A stretch of DNA of 64,000 nt, from positions 124,001 through 188,000 of the forward strand of contig NZ_RQIT01000002.1 in NCBI RefSeq assembly GCF_003837805.1, in the 5' to 3' direction. This DNA is from Bradyrhizobium sp. RP6. Lineage in GTDB: Bacteria; Pseudomonadota; Alphaproteobacteria; Rhizobiales; Xanthobacteraceae. The notes below the pieces were generated by a model. The model ran no database searches. It was not told the origin of the DNA and saw only the letters and a list, made by a program, of their open reading frames with translations. How positions within the stretch are numbered: the first letter of the stretch is position 1; every line of letters begins with the position of its first letter. This document shows, one piece after another, positions 17,676-25,184 of this stretch. The position numbers and the translations under genes are program-made.

Positions 17676-18596
17676 GTGACGAGCGGCTGGGTCGAGGCGA
17701 TGCGGGCGGGTGACTTCGCGCGCGCCTGGGCGATCAACGATCGTGACCTCATGCAGGTCGCGTATCCACCCAAGCATAGCGGCCCGAGGCATCTTCAGCG
17801 GATTTGGCGCGGCGAGGATTTGAGCGGCAGACACGTGATGGTCCGCTGCTACCACGGGCTCGGTGACACGATTCAGTTTCTGCGGTTCATGCGGCCGCTT
17901 CGTGACATCGCGCGCAGCGTCACCTTGTGGTGCCAGGCCGAACTGTTGCCGCTCGCCGCAGGGGCCGCAGGTGTCGACCGGGCCATTCCGCTTCATGATG
18001 GTGCGCCCGAGATCGATTTCGAGGTCGACATCGAGATCATGGAGGTGCCACACGCGATCAGAGCGAGAATGGAGCAGGTCGGGATGGCCGCGCCCTATGT
18101 AACGTTGCCCCCGGCGCCCTCGTTCACCGCGCCAGCCGGGCGAGATCTCGCTGTCGGCCTGGTCTGGGAGGTCGGCGACTGGGACAAGCGGCGCGTCATT
18201 CCCGTCGCACTGTTGGGTCATCTCGCCATGGAGGGCGTCACACTTTGCTCTCTGCAGCGCGGGGCACGCGCCGAAGAGCTCGACGGGATCGGTGCGCGGG
18301 ACATCAGTACGCCTGATATCGTGGCGCTAGGCCATCGCCTGGGGCAGCTCGATCTCCTCGTTTGCGTCGACACCATGATTGCGCATCTTGCGGGCGCGCT
18401 CGGATGCGAGGCCTGGGTCTTGCTGCACGCCGATTGCGACTGGCGCTGGCCCCGATCCGGCGTGCGCTCGTTGTGGTATCCGAGCCTGCGGCTGTTTCAC
18501 CAAAAGAGCCCGGGCGATTGGAGCAACGTCATCGCCGAGTTGCGCGACGCACTGCGGGCGCGCCTTGAAGCGGGCCAAGCGATCGCGGCGATGTGA
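17676..18596 (+). CDS. GT9-like / heptosyltransferase-fold protein
   Basis: 306-aa protein starting GTG at 17676, 16 nt after the preceding stop. YHGLGDTIQFLRFMRPL resembles the start of the sugar-binding fold in glycosyltransferase family 9 and TPR-linked glycosyltransferases; LLVCVDTMIAHLAGALGCEAWVLLH near residue 225 is the classical GT9 donor-site region (DTxxxHLAGALG). Short for GT9 (usually about 340) and without an N-terminal TPR block, so it may be a minimal form. Activity not proven. Probably transcribed with the 95-aa protein gene in front. Confidence 0.72.
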   Translation: MTSGWVEAMRAGDFARAWAINDRDLMQVAYPPKHSGPRHLQRIWRGEDLSGRHVMVRCYHGLGDTIQFLRFMRPLRDIARSVTLWCQAELLPLAAGAAGVDRAIPLHDGAPEIDFEVDIEIMEVPHAIRARMEQVGMAAPYVTLPPAPSFTAPAGRDLAVGLVWEVGDWDKRRVIPVALLGHLAMEGVTLCSLQRGARAEELDGIGARDISTPDIVALGHRLGQLDLLVCVDTMIAHLAGALGCEAWVLLHADCDWRWPRSGVRSLWYPSLRLFHQKSPGDWSNVIAELRDALRARLEAGQAIAAM

Positions 18597-18614
18597 TTTC
18601 CGGAATCTCGATGA

Positions 18615-18639
18615 GGAACGAGCGTTGCTCCCGCGGTTT
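18615..18639 (+). promoter_or_regulatory. Weak EcfG-like promoter before the DUF4336-SDR gene
   Basis: GGAAC at 18615-18619 with TT 18 nt later (18638-18639) fits the relaxed pattern GGAAC-N18-TT, but the -10 reads GTTT rather than CGTT. It ends 31 nt before the ATG. Confidence 0.35.
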
Positions 18640-18669
18640 GAGCAGAGGTGCTCGCAAGGGAAGACGCTC

Positions 18670-20436
18670 ATGCAAGATTCCGATGCCGCTTTGTCGGCTG
18701 CCGGCCTGTCGCGGGTGACAGACGATATCTGGATCTTCGACGACAAGCCGATCAGCGCCGCCGGCCTGCAACTGCCCGTTCGCATGACCGTTATCCGCTT
18801 GTCGAACGGCGAGCTCGTGCTGCATTCGCCGGTGCGATATTCGCCGTCCCTTCGCCATGAGCTGGAACAGCTGGGTGCGATAAGATATCTGCTTGCGCCG
18901 AACGTTGCGCACTGGATGTTTCTGCCCGGCTGGCAAAGGGAGCTGCCGCAGGTTGCGATCTTTGCCGCACGGGGACTTGCAGCGCGCAGGCAGGTTCGCT
19001 CGGCTGGCCTCCGTATCGATCGCGAGCTCGGCGACAGGACACCGGACGAATGGAGTGCCGATCTCGAAACGGTATCGGTGAGTGCTCCGATGTTTTCGGA
19101 GGTCGAGCTGTTCGACAGGCGGAGCCGGACACTGGTTCTGACCGATCTCGTGCAGAACCTCGATCCCCATCACCTCAGCGCGTCGAATGCGGCCGCGGCA
19201 AACCTGCTCGGGATTGCCAAGCCGGACGGGAAGGCTCCTGTCTATCTGCGGCTGTTGCTGCGCCTCGGCGGTCGTTCGGCGCGGGCGGCAGCCGAGCGGC
19301 TCGTGAAGCTGGCTCCGGAGCGGGTGATCTTCGCGCATGGAGACTGGTTCGAAACACAGGGAATCGCGCGTTTGCGGCGATCCCTGCGCTGGCTACTTCC
19401 CCACGTGTCGGGACGTGAGCAGGAGGGGATGGTCGGCACGCGCGTCGTTATCACCGGCGCCTCCAGTGGAATCGGCCGTGCCGCGGCGGTGGCCTTTGCC
19501 CGCAAGGGCGCAAGTGTGGTCCTCGCGGCACGTCGCGGTGAAGTCCTGGCGCGGCTTGCCAGCGAATGCGAGGCGCTCGGAGGCCGGGCGTTGGCCGTGC
19601 CGACCGACGTCACGGATGCGCAGGCGGTGCAGCAATTGGCCGGAGAGGCCGAAGATGCATTCGGCGGCATCGACGTCTGGATCAACAACGCTGGCACAGG
19701 TGTGTTCGGGGCCTATCAGGACGCGGACATCGCGCTTCATCGCCGGACGATCGAGGTCAATCTGCTTGGTACCATGCATGGCGCCTACGCGGTGCTCCCA
19801 ATTTTCCTCCGCCAGAAGCGAGGTGTCTTGATCAACAACATCTCGCTTGGCGGGTGGGCGCCCACGCCCTTTGCCGCAGCCTATACCGCCAGCAAGTTCG
19901 GCCTGCGCGGCTTCACGGCGAGTCTGCGTCAGGAGCTCCGTGCCCATCCAAATATTCATGTCTGCGGCGTCTTTCCGGCCATGGTTGATACACCTGGCTT
20001 CGTCCACGGCGCCAACAGGTCCGGACGAAGGCTCGATCCGGGTCCGCTGCTTTATCAATCCGAGGACGTGGCCCAGGCGTTCGTGCACCTCGTTCGCGCG
20101 CCGCGTGACGAGGTGGCGGTGGGGTGGCCGGCGCGCGCCGGCCAGCTGGCCTATGCGATTGCTCCTGAGATCACCGAGAACATCCTGGGAGCTGCATTCG
20201 GATGGCTGCTGTCGCGCGCGCGTCCGGAACCGAGAAACGATGGCACCTTGATCGAAGCTGGTCCGCAGGGCACATCGGTTGACGGCGGTTGGCTGGCGCG
20301 CAAGCAAATTCCGCCGGCCGGCGTGCTCAGCAAGGGGCTGTTGGTGCTCGGGATCGCTGGTTGTCTGGCTCTCGCGATATCGAAGGCCGGCCGCGCGTCC
20401 GGACCTCGGGCGCGACTGCGGCGGCGCCGCGTCTGA
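18670..20436 (+). CDS. DUF4336-SDR fusion protein with C-terminal membrane segment
   Basis: 588 aa with two parts. Residues about 15-240 match DUF4336, a degenerate metallo-beta-lactamase fold (DDIWIFDDKPISAAGLQLP, RMTVIRLSNGELVLHSP, LTDLVQNLDPHH). Residues about 255-500 form a classical short-chain dehydrogenase: GASSGIGRAA for NAD(P), NNAGTG, then NNIS and the catalytic Y and K in AAYTASKFGLRGF. A hydrophobic stretch (LSKGLLVLGIAGCLALAIS) near 555-575 and a basic end suggest a membrane anchor. ATG at 18670 is where homology begins. Fusing these two families suggests they act on one substrate; its identity is unknown. Confidence 0.84.
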   Translation: MQDSDAALSAAGLSRVTDDIWIFDDKPISAAGLQLPVRMTVIRLSNGELVLHSPVRYSPSLRHELEQLGAIRYLLAPNVAHWMFLPGWQRELPQVAIFAARGLAARRQVRSAGLRIDRELGDRTPDEWSADLETVSVSAPMFSEVELFDRRSRTLVLTDLVQNLDPHHLSASNAAAANLLGIAKPDGKAPVYLRLLLRLGGRSARAAAERLVKLAPERVIFAHGDWFETQGIARLRRSLRWLLPHVSGREQEGMVGTRVVITGASSGIGRAAAVAFARKGASVVLAARRGEVLARLASECEALGGRALAVPTDVTDAQAVQQLAGEAEDAFGGIDVWINNAGTGVFGAYQDADIALHRRTIEVNLLGTMHGAYAVLPIFLRQKRGVLINNISLGGWAPTPFAAAYTASKFGLRGFTASLRQELRAHPNIHVCGVFPAMVDTPGFVHGANRSGRRLDPGPLLYQSEDVAQAFVHLVRAPRDEVAVGWPARAGQLAYAIAPEITENILGAAFGWLLSRARPEPRNDGTLIEAGPQGTSVDGGWLARKQIPPAGVLSKGLLVLGIAGCLALAISKAGRASGPRARLRRRRV

Positions 20437-20611
20437 GGCGCGCGGCTCGACTACTGCTGCCGCTCCGGCAACGCGTAAGCCCGAACGTAGTCGCCGAGCT
20501 TCGTGCCGAATGGCTATGGCCACCGTCGACCATCACGAAGTACTGCTTGCCGCTGACGGAGATTGCGAGACGCCTGCTCGCTGGACGTGTTGCGTTGAAG
20601 CATGAGCCGAC

Positions 20612-21082
20612 ATGATGTTCAGGATTGGGGTGATCTCCGATACGCATGGACTGCTGAGGCCGGAGGCGGAGCGTTGCCTCGCCGGCGTCTCGCACATCAT
20701 TCACGCCGGCGACATCGGCGCCCAGGCTGTCATGGACGGACTTTGCCGGATCGCGCCGGTCACCGCGATCAGAGGAAACGTCGATCGCGGTGCTTGGGCT
20801 GAACGTTTTCCTGAAACTCGAACGCTGCGCCTTGCTGGCCGCGGCTTCTACGTCCTGCACGATTTAAAGGAACTGGCGGTCAATCCTGCGGAGCTCGGGG
20901 TTGACGTCGTGGTGTCCGGCCATTCCCACCGCGTGCGGATCGAGACCGCCGGAGGCGTGCTCTATTTGAATCCGGGAAGTGCGGGGAAGCGACGCTTCAA
21001 GCTGCCGATTACGCTGGTGACGCTCGAGCTCAATCCGGGCGGGCCGCTACGGCCCGTCATTCATCATCTCGACAGGGTTTGA
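20612..21082 (+). CDS. YfcE/MJ0936-family metallophosphoesterase
   Basis: About 156 aa. Dinuclear-metal phosphoesterase motifs are all present: GVISDTHG at the N-terminus, HAGDIG, RGNVDRG, VVSGHSHR, and the ending NPGSAGKRRF. Family members are small phosphodiesterases of unclear physiological substrate. Two tandem ATGs (20612 and 20615) are possible. The 175 bp upstream, after the SDR fusion gene, contain no gene I can see. Soluble and cytoplasmic. Confidence 0.9.
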   Translation: MMFRIGVISDTHGLLRPEAERCLAGVSHIIHAGDIGAQAVMDGLCRIAPVTAIRGNVDRGAWAERFPETRTLRLAGRGFYVLHDLKELAVNPAELGVDVVVSGHSHRVRIETAGGVLYLNPGSAGKRRFKLPITLVTLELNPGGPLRPVIHHLDRV

Positions 21083-21121
21083 CGCGAGAGACACAGGCGC
21101 TGCCATAATTGTGGCTGCTGC

Positions 21122-21304
21122 CTAATGCGTATTTGATTTGTGCCAACGCTCCAGGTCCAGCGGCGGCCGTTTCGGATCGATCTGGTCCGCCTCGGGATTG
21201 CCTTGCCAGGGCTCATTCGTTTGCCGGTGAGTAGGCATGTCCGTCTGCTGGCGCGGATCGTCGAGTGGTGTCTCTCGAGGATCGTTCTCGGTGGCCTTTG
21301 GCAT
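21122..21304 (-). CDS. Small hydrophilic protein (60 aa), probably stress-induced
   Basis: Starts MPKATENDPRETPLDDPRQQ at ATG 21304 with AGGA 7 nt upstream. Very polar, rich in Pro, Asp, Arg and Gln, ending DLERWHKSNTH; likely disordered. Divergent from the small gene at 21483 with an EcfG-like box (21384-21360) between them, which supports expression in general stress. No function known. Confidence 0.65.
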   Translation of the reverse strand: MPKATENDPRETPLDDPRQQTDMPTHRQTNEPWQGNPEADQIDPKRPPLDLERWHKSNTH

Positions 21305-21359
21305 GTGTTTTCCTGGTGAGTTCGCACGATGATCTGTGGCGGCGCTCGGTCTTCTGATC

Positions 21360-21384
21360 AACCCGGGCAGCGGCAGCTCGTTCC
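21360..21384 (-). promoter_or_regulatory. EcfG-like promoter for the 60-aa protein gene
   Basis: Minus-strand GGAAC (21384-21380), 16-nt spacer, GGTT (21363-21360). Three of four -10 bases match CGTT. It lies 56 nt before the 21304 ATG. Confidence 0.6.
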
Positions 21385-21425
21385 CCGTGGCCGTTGCATG
21401 GGCTCGCGCCGCGGCAATCGGCGCG

Positions 21426-21450
21426 GGAACGACCGCGGCGCCTGCTCATT
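21426..21450 (+). promoter_or_regulatory. Possible EcfG-like promoter for the 57-aa protein gene
   Basis: GGAAC (21426-21430) then 16 nt then CATT (21447-21450): fits GGAAC-N18-TT only in the relaxed form. Ends 33 nt before the ATG at 21483. Confidence 0.33.
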
Positions 21451-21482
21451 TCTCATGTCGAAGACCGACAGAGGAGCGAGAA

Positions 21483-21656
21483 ATGTCAAGAATGCCTTCC
21501 GTACCCGAAGAGCAGCGGAGCAATAAAGGACCTGGTTCGGATCCGGCGACAGAGGTGGAAGAACGAGTGCCGGGCCGCGAGAATTTCGACACCCAGGGAC
21601 GTCACGGCAACATCAAGCAGAACACGACCAACCAGGACTATCAGCAGGATCGATGA
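21483..21656 (+). CDS. Small hydrophilic protein (57 aa)
   Basis: Starts MSRMPSVPEEQRSNKGPGSD after GGAGCGAGAA and ends NIKQNTTNQDYQQDR. Strongly polar and Gln/Asn-rich at the C-terminus, without hydrophobic segments; it resembles the small rhizobial proteins with NTT(N/H)QxxQQDR ends found among stress genes. No domain recognised. Divergent partner of the 60-aa gene at 21304; both are flanked by GGAAC boxes. Confidence 0.65.
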   Translation: MSRMPSVPEEQRSNKGPGSDPATEVEERVPGRENFDTQGRHGNIKQNTTNQDYQQDR

Positions 21657-21691
21657 TGCTTCGGCAGAACAGATGCGACAGGAGAGGGGCA

Positions 21692-22072
21692 ATGAGCGTG
21701 CCGAACCTCGTGCTGGTCGTCATGCTGGCAAGTGTTTCCATCGGACCCGCATCGGGACAGGGAGGCGGTGGAGCTTCGGGCGGCGGTGCCGGAGGAAGCA
21801 CAGGTGCCGCTGCCGTCGGAGGCAACGGCGGCCCTTCGTCGCCTCCTGGAACCAATGCGGCCGGAACCGCGCAATCCGGCGGTGGATCCGGCCCGCGGGG
21901 ATCGATCACCGTGGGACGGCCCGGCAATCCGGCGGGGGGCACCAACATAGGACGTATTGACGGCACGGTCACCCCAGGTCCCTCCTTGCCGGGCGACGCT
22001 CAGATCCGGTCAGAGAGTTCGCAGGATTCCGAGGCCGATCGAAAGATCAAGAGCATCTGCAAGGGATGCTAG
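21692..22072 (+). CDS. Exported Gly-rich protein (126 aa)
   Basis: ATG at 21692 follows GGAGAGGGG. A signal peptide (MSVPNLVLVVMLASVSIGPASGQ read in two parts: hydrophobic 4-17, cut near 22) leads to a low-complexity Gly/Ser/Pro region and a charged end with two Cys (SICKGC). Low complexity makes homology searches unreliable. Probably periplasmic or surface-associated; function unknown. Confidence 0.68.
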   Translation: MSVPNLVLVVMLASVSIGPASGQGGGGASGGGAGGSTGAAAVGGNGGPSSPPGTNAAGTAQSGGGSGPRGSITVGRPGNPAGGTNIGRIDGTVTPGPSLPGDAQIRSESSQDSEADRKIKSICKGC

Positions 22073-22271
22073 CGGATGATCAGGACGCCGGCTCGTCCGG
22101 CGTCCAGTCGAGATCCTCGCGCCTCGACAGCATAACCCATGTTTAGTCCCGGTGAATTGGCGCGCCGACCGCAAGCTCGATCTGAGCGGGATGGATCACC
22201 ACAGGAACGCCTGCGTGCGGGATGGCTTGTATTGGCGTCAGAAGTGCCGAGCCGCGCACGAGTTCGCCGAA

Positions 22272-22778
22272 ATGCAAGACGGGCAAGACAAATTCCCGAC
22301 GTCCGCAGGCGTTATTCTCGGGCTTGGCCTGGGCGCGTTCTTCGACGGCATCGCGTTTCACCAGCTGCTGCAGTGGCATCATATGTTGAGCGGCTGGTAT
22401 CCGCTCAACTCCATCGAGAACATCAGGCTCAACACGACCTGGGACGGCATCTTCCACAGCGCCGCCTACGTTCTCGTGCTCGCCGGGCTTTATCTGCTGT
22501 GGCAGCGGGCGCACAGGAGCGAGTTAGGGTGGTCTCGCTGGCATTGTCTCGGTACGATCCTGATCGGATGGGGCATCTTCAATCTGCTCGAAGGCGTGGT
22601 CGATCACCAGATCCTCGGATTGCATCAGGTGAATGAGACGGTGCCTGACGCCCAGCGCATCTACTGGGATATCGGATTCCTGCTGTGGGGGGCTGCGATG
22701 ATCGTCATGGGCGCGGCCATGGTGCGAGCGGGCGTGCGGGAGGGAGTGCATGCGCAAGGCAACCTACAGGCTCGTTAG
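22272..22778 (+). CDS. DUF2243 membrane protein
   Basis: 168 aa from the ATG at 22272; start chosen because family members begin just before the FPTSAGVILGLGLGAFFDG segment. IAFHQLLQWHHMLSGWYP and NLLEGVVDHQILGLHQV are the conserved His-rich motifs of DUF2243, which together with four predicted membrane helices suggests metal or heme binding in the membrane (inference). In-frame upstream starts (22191, 22152) would add residues without homology. The 200 bp before it hold no gene I can support. Confidence 0.82.
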   Translation: MQDGQDKFPTSAGVILGLGLGAFFDGIAFHQLLQWHHMLSGWYPLNSIENIRLNTTWDGIFHSAAYVLVLAGLYLLWQRAHRSELGWSRWHCLGTILIGWGIFNLLEGVVDHQILGLHQVNETVPDAQRIYWDIGFLLWGAAMIVMGAAMVRAGVREGVHAQGNLQAR

Positions 22779-22914
22779 AAGCACGCCGCCGGCTCTGGTC
22801 TATGTGGCCTTTGTGTTGCTGCTCGTGCTCGCGGTGGCGCCGGCGTTTCGCGTCGTCCTCTTCGGCCTCTCCTTGGATGATCTCCTGCAGTTGCGCTGCT
22901 TTGGGCCAGCTTGA
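22750..22914 (+). CDS. Possible small single-helix membrane protein (54 aa)
   Basis: A short frame starting [20 protein letters not shown], with GGAG 6 nt upstream, one strongly hydrophobic segment (about residues 15-30) and a second weak one (34-48). It overlaps the end of the DUF2243 gene by 29 bp and stops 14 nt before sdhB, with the sdhB ribosome site (GGAGGAGG) in the gap. Position before an sdhB could hint at a role with it, but no anchor-subunit motif (heme His, quinone site) is present. Not certain to be a gene. Confidence 0.4.
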   Translation: MRKATYRLVRSTPPALVYVAFVLLLVLAVAPAFRVVLFGLSLDDLLQLRCFGPA

Positions 22915-22928
22915 CGGAGGAGGCGATC

Positions 22929-23714
22929 ATGGTCGAGTTCAGGCTGCCGAGAAACTCCCGCATCGAGCAGGGATCGGTCTGGCCAAAGCCGGCCGGCAAG
23001 GCCTTGCGCGAATTTCAGATCTATCGCTGGAATCCCGACGATGGCCGCAATCCCAGGCTCGACACCTACTTCGTCGATCAGACCGATTGCGGGCCGATGG
23101 TGCTGGACGGCCTGATCTGGATCAAGAACAACATCGACGCGACCCTGACGTTCAGGCGGTCCTGCCGGGAGGGCGTTTGCGGATCCTGCTCGATGAATAT
23201 CGCCGGCCAGAACACCCTGGCCTGCACCAAATCCATGAACGAGGATGTTCCGGAAGGCGAGCCGCTCCGCGTGCTTCCCTTGCCGCATCAGCCGGTGGTG
23301 AAGGATCTGGTGCCGGACCTGACGAACTTCTATGCGCAACTTGTGCTCATCGAGCCATGGCTCCAGACCACATCCCCCACGCCGCAGAAGGAGTGGCGGC
23401 AAAGCCATGAGGATCGGGCAAAGCTTGACGGGCTCTATGAATGTATCCTCTGCGCCTGCTGCTCGACGTCGTGCCCGAGCTATTGGTGGAATTCCGAGCG
23501 TTTCCTGGGCCCGGCAGCTTTGATCCAGGCGGCACGCTGGATCAACGACAGCCGGGACGAAGCGACGGGCGAACGCCTCGACATGCTCGAGGATCCCTTC
23601 AGGATCTATCGCTGCCACACCATCCTGAATTGCGCGAAAGCTTGCCCCAAAGGTCTCAATCCCGGAGAAGCCATTTCAGCCCTGCGGCTCAAGATGGTCG
23701 AACGCAAGTTCTGA
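22929..23714 (+). CDS. sdhB: Succinate dehydrogenase iron-sulfur subunit, orphan copy
   Basis: 261 aa, normal SdhB length. Carries all cluster motifs: [21 protein letters not shown] for [2Fe-2S], [16 protein letters not shown] and [14 protein letters not shown] for the [4Fe-4S] and [3Fe-4S] clusters, plus [19 protein letters not shown] at 22929 has a strong GGAGGAGG site. sdhA, sdhC and sdhD are not adjacent, so this is either an extra copy beside a normal sdhCDAB operon elsewhere or a subunit for another enzyme. Sequence is intact, without signs of decay. Confidence 0.92.
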   Translation: MVEFRLPRNSRIEQGSVWPKPAGKALREFQIYRWNPDDGRNPRLDTYFVDQTDCGPMVLDGLIWIKNNIDATLTFRRSCREGVCGSCSMNIAGQNTLACTKSMNEDVPEGEPLRVLPLPHQPVVKDLVPDLTNFYAQLVLIEPWLQTTSPTPQKEWRQSHEDRAKLDGLYECILCACCSTSCPSYWWNSERFLGPAALIQAARWINDSRDEATGERLDMLEDPFRIYRCHTILNCAKACPKGLNPGEAISALRLKMVERKF

Positions 23715-23749
23715 TCGCGGTCGGGCTACCAACTCGCAGAAAAGGAACC

Positions 23750-24232
23750 ATGGCTGCGGCGTTCGCTTATCAACCGCGAGTTTGGAGGCGTTTGATGGGA
23801 AAGAAACAGTTTGCCGCTTTGCCGTTTCGTCTGGACAAGTCCGAACTGCGGGTGATGCTGATCACGACCCGGCGCAAGCGCAGGTGGAGCGTCCCGAAGG
23901 GGTCGCCGATGCGCAACAAGGAGCCGCACCTGACGGCTGCGCTCGAGGCCTATGAGGAGGCGGGCCTGGTCGGCGTCGTGGCGACGCGCGCGGTGGGCAG
24001 CTTCAAGCATCGCAAGCGAAAGGGCGATCGCAAGCGGACCATGAACGTCGACGTCTTCCCCCTGAAGGTCAATGGGCGGGAGCGCTGGTGGCCCGAGAAG
24101 GGAGAGCGGGAGGCCATCTGGGTCTCGCCGAAGACGGCGGCGCGTCTGGTGCACAAGGCGCAGCTCCGGCGCCTGATCGCCCGCTTCGCGGCGCGAACGG
24201 AGTGGAGCGTGTCATCGCCGCTGAGCGCGTGA
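23750..24232 (+). CDS. Nudix-family hydrolase with degenerate Nudix box
   Basis: 160 aa of the DIPP-like Nudix group. The box region KGSPMRNKEPHLTAALEAYEEAG keeps the EExG core and flanking Ala residues but has Leu where the conserved Arg should be and a shifted first Gly, so hydrolase activity may be altered. RRKRRWSVPKG before it is typical. Family members hydrolyse diadenosine or inositol polyphosphates. ATG at 23750; its neighbour downstream is a SIR2-like protein, both possibly acting on NAD-related or nucleotide compounds. Confidence 0.8.
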   Translation: MAAAFAYQPRVWRRLMGKKQFAALPFRLDKSELRVMLITTRRKRRWSVPKGSPMRNKEPHLTAALEAYEEAGLVGVVATRAVGSFKHRKRKGDRKRTMNVDVFPLKVNGRERWWPEKGEREAIWVSPKTAARLVHKAQLRRLIARFAARTEWSVSSPLSA

Positions 24233-24282
24233 GCGGTGGCCGTGCTTTAGGAACCCTCCGCCCGCGCAGTCATTCAAGCCGG

Positions 24283-25143
24283 ATGGACCAACGAACGACA
24301 GGGCTGATAGCCGAGCAGCGACCGCCTCACGAAATCCTGGCAACGGCGATCGAGCGACGCCGCGCGATCCTGTTCGTCGGCGCCGGCGTCTCGATGACCG
24401 TCGGCTTGCCGTCCTGGCAGTCTCTGATCGAGCATCTGTTGGACGACCTCGGTTTCGAACGCAATGTCATCGACGGAATGCACGGCGGCTATCAGATGCT
24501 CGCGGAGTATTACCGGCTCAAGCGCGGCGGAATCGGGCCGCTCCGCAGCTGGCTCGACCGCAACTGGCGTGTCGATCCCCAGAGGATCGCGAGCTCCGAG
24601 CTTCACCGGCTGATCGTCGAGCTGGATTTTCCGGTCATCTACACGACAAACTACGACCGCAATCTCGAAACCGCCTTCGATGTCCTGAAAAAGCCCTACG
24701 CGAAGATCAGCAACGCCAAGGAGATCGCGAGCGCTGGCGCTGATGTCACCCACATCATCAAATTCCATGGCGACTTCGACGATGATGCCTCGCTCGTTCT
24801 GACCGAGACCGATTTTCTCAATCGGCTCGCCTTCAATTCCCCGCTCGATATTCGGTTTCGTGCTGACGCGCTGGGAAGCACGCTGCTGTTCATCGGATAC
24901 AGCATGTCCGATCCCAATATCCGGCTGCTGCTGCATCGCATTTGGCAGATCTGGGACGAGTCCGGGCACAGCCAGGATCGCCCGAAATCCTTCGTGTTCG
25001 TCGCACAGCCCAACCCGGTGCAGGAGGCTGTGCTCGCGAACTGGGGCATCACCACCATCGCTCCGCCCGACGGCATGGCCGCCGATGACGGTCTCACGCA
25101 GTTGCTGCGCGACATTCGTCAGCGCATCGACCGAAAGACCTGA
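24283..25143 (+). CDS. Stand-alone SIR2-like protein
   Basis: 286 aa, single SIR2_2-type domain. NAD-site motifs: FVGAGVSMTVGLPSW (GAGxS at 33-37), TTNYDRNLE (N123) and IIKFHGDF with the catalytic-position His H162; FIGYSMSDPNIR follows. In many bacteria this domain acts as an NADase in anti-phage systems (DSR, Thoeris ThsA, SIR2-HerA, SIR2-pAgo), where it is joined to sensor domains or partner genes. Here no sensor domain, HerA or Argonaute is next to it, so its role is open. No membrane segment. Confidence 0.84.
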   Translation: MDQRTTGLIAEQRPPHEILATAIERRRAILFVGAGVSMTVGLPSWQSLIEHLLDDLGFERNVIDGMHGGYQMLAEYYRLKRGGIGPLRSWLDRNWRVDPQRIASSELHRLIVELDFPVIYTTNYDRNLETAFDVLKKPYAKISNAKEIASAGADVTHIIKFHGDFDDDASLVLTETDFLNRLAFNSPLDIRFRADALGSTLLFIGYSMSDPNIRLLLHRIWQIWDESGHSQDRPKSFVFVAQPNPVQEAVLANWGITTIAPPDGMAADDGLTQLLRDIRQRIDRKT

Positions 25144-25184
25144 GACCTAAAGGGGCTCGGCTCCACGTCCATTCGGAGACATCG

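Noticed and set aside
24250..24274. GGAAC-N16-CATT before the SIR2-like gene as EcfG promoter
   Set aside because: The implied transcript would start only a few bases before the ATG and the -10 is poor.
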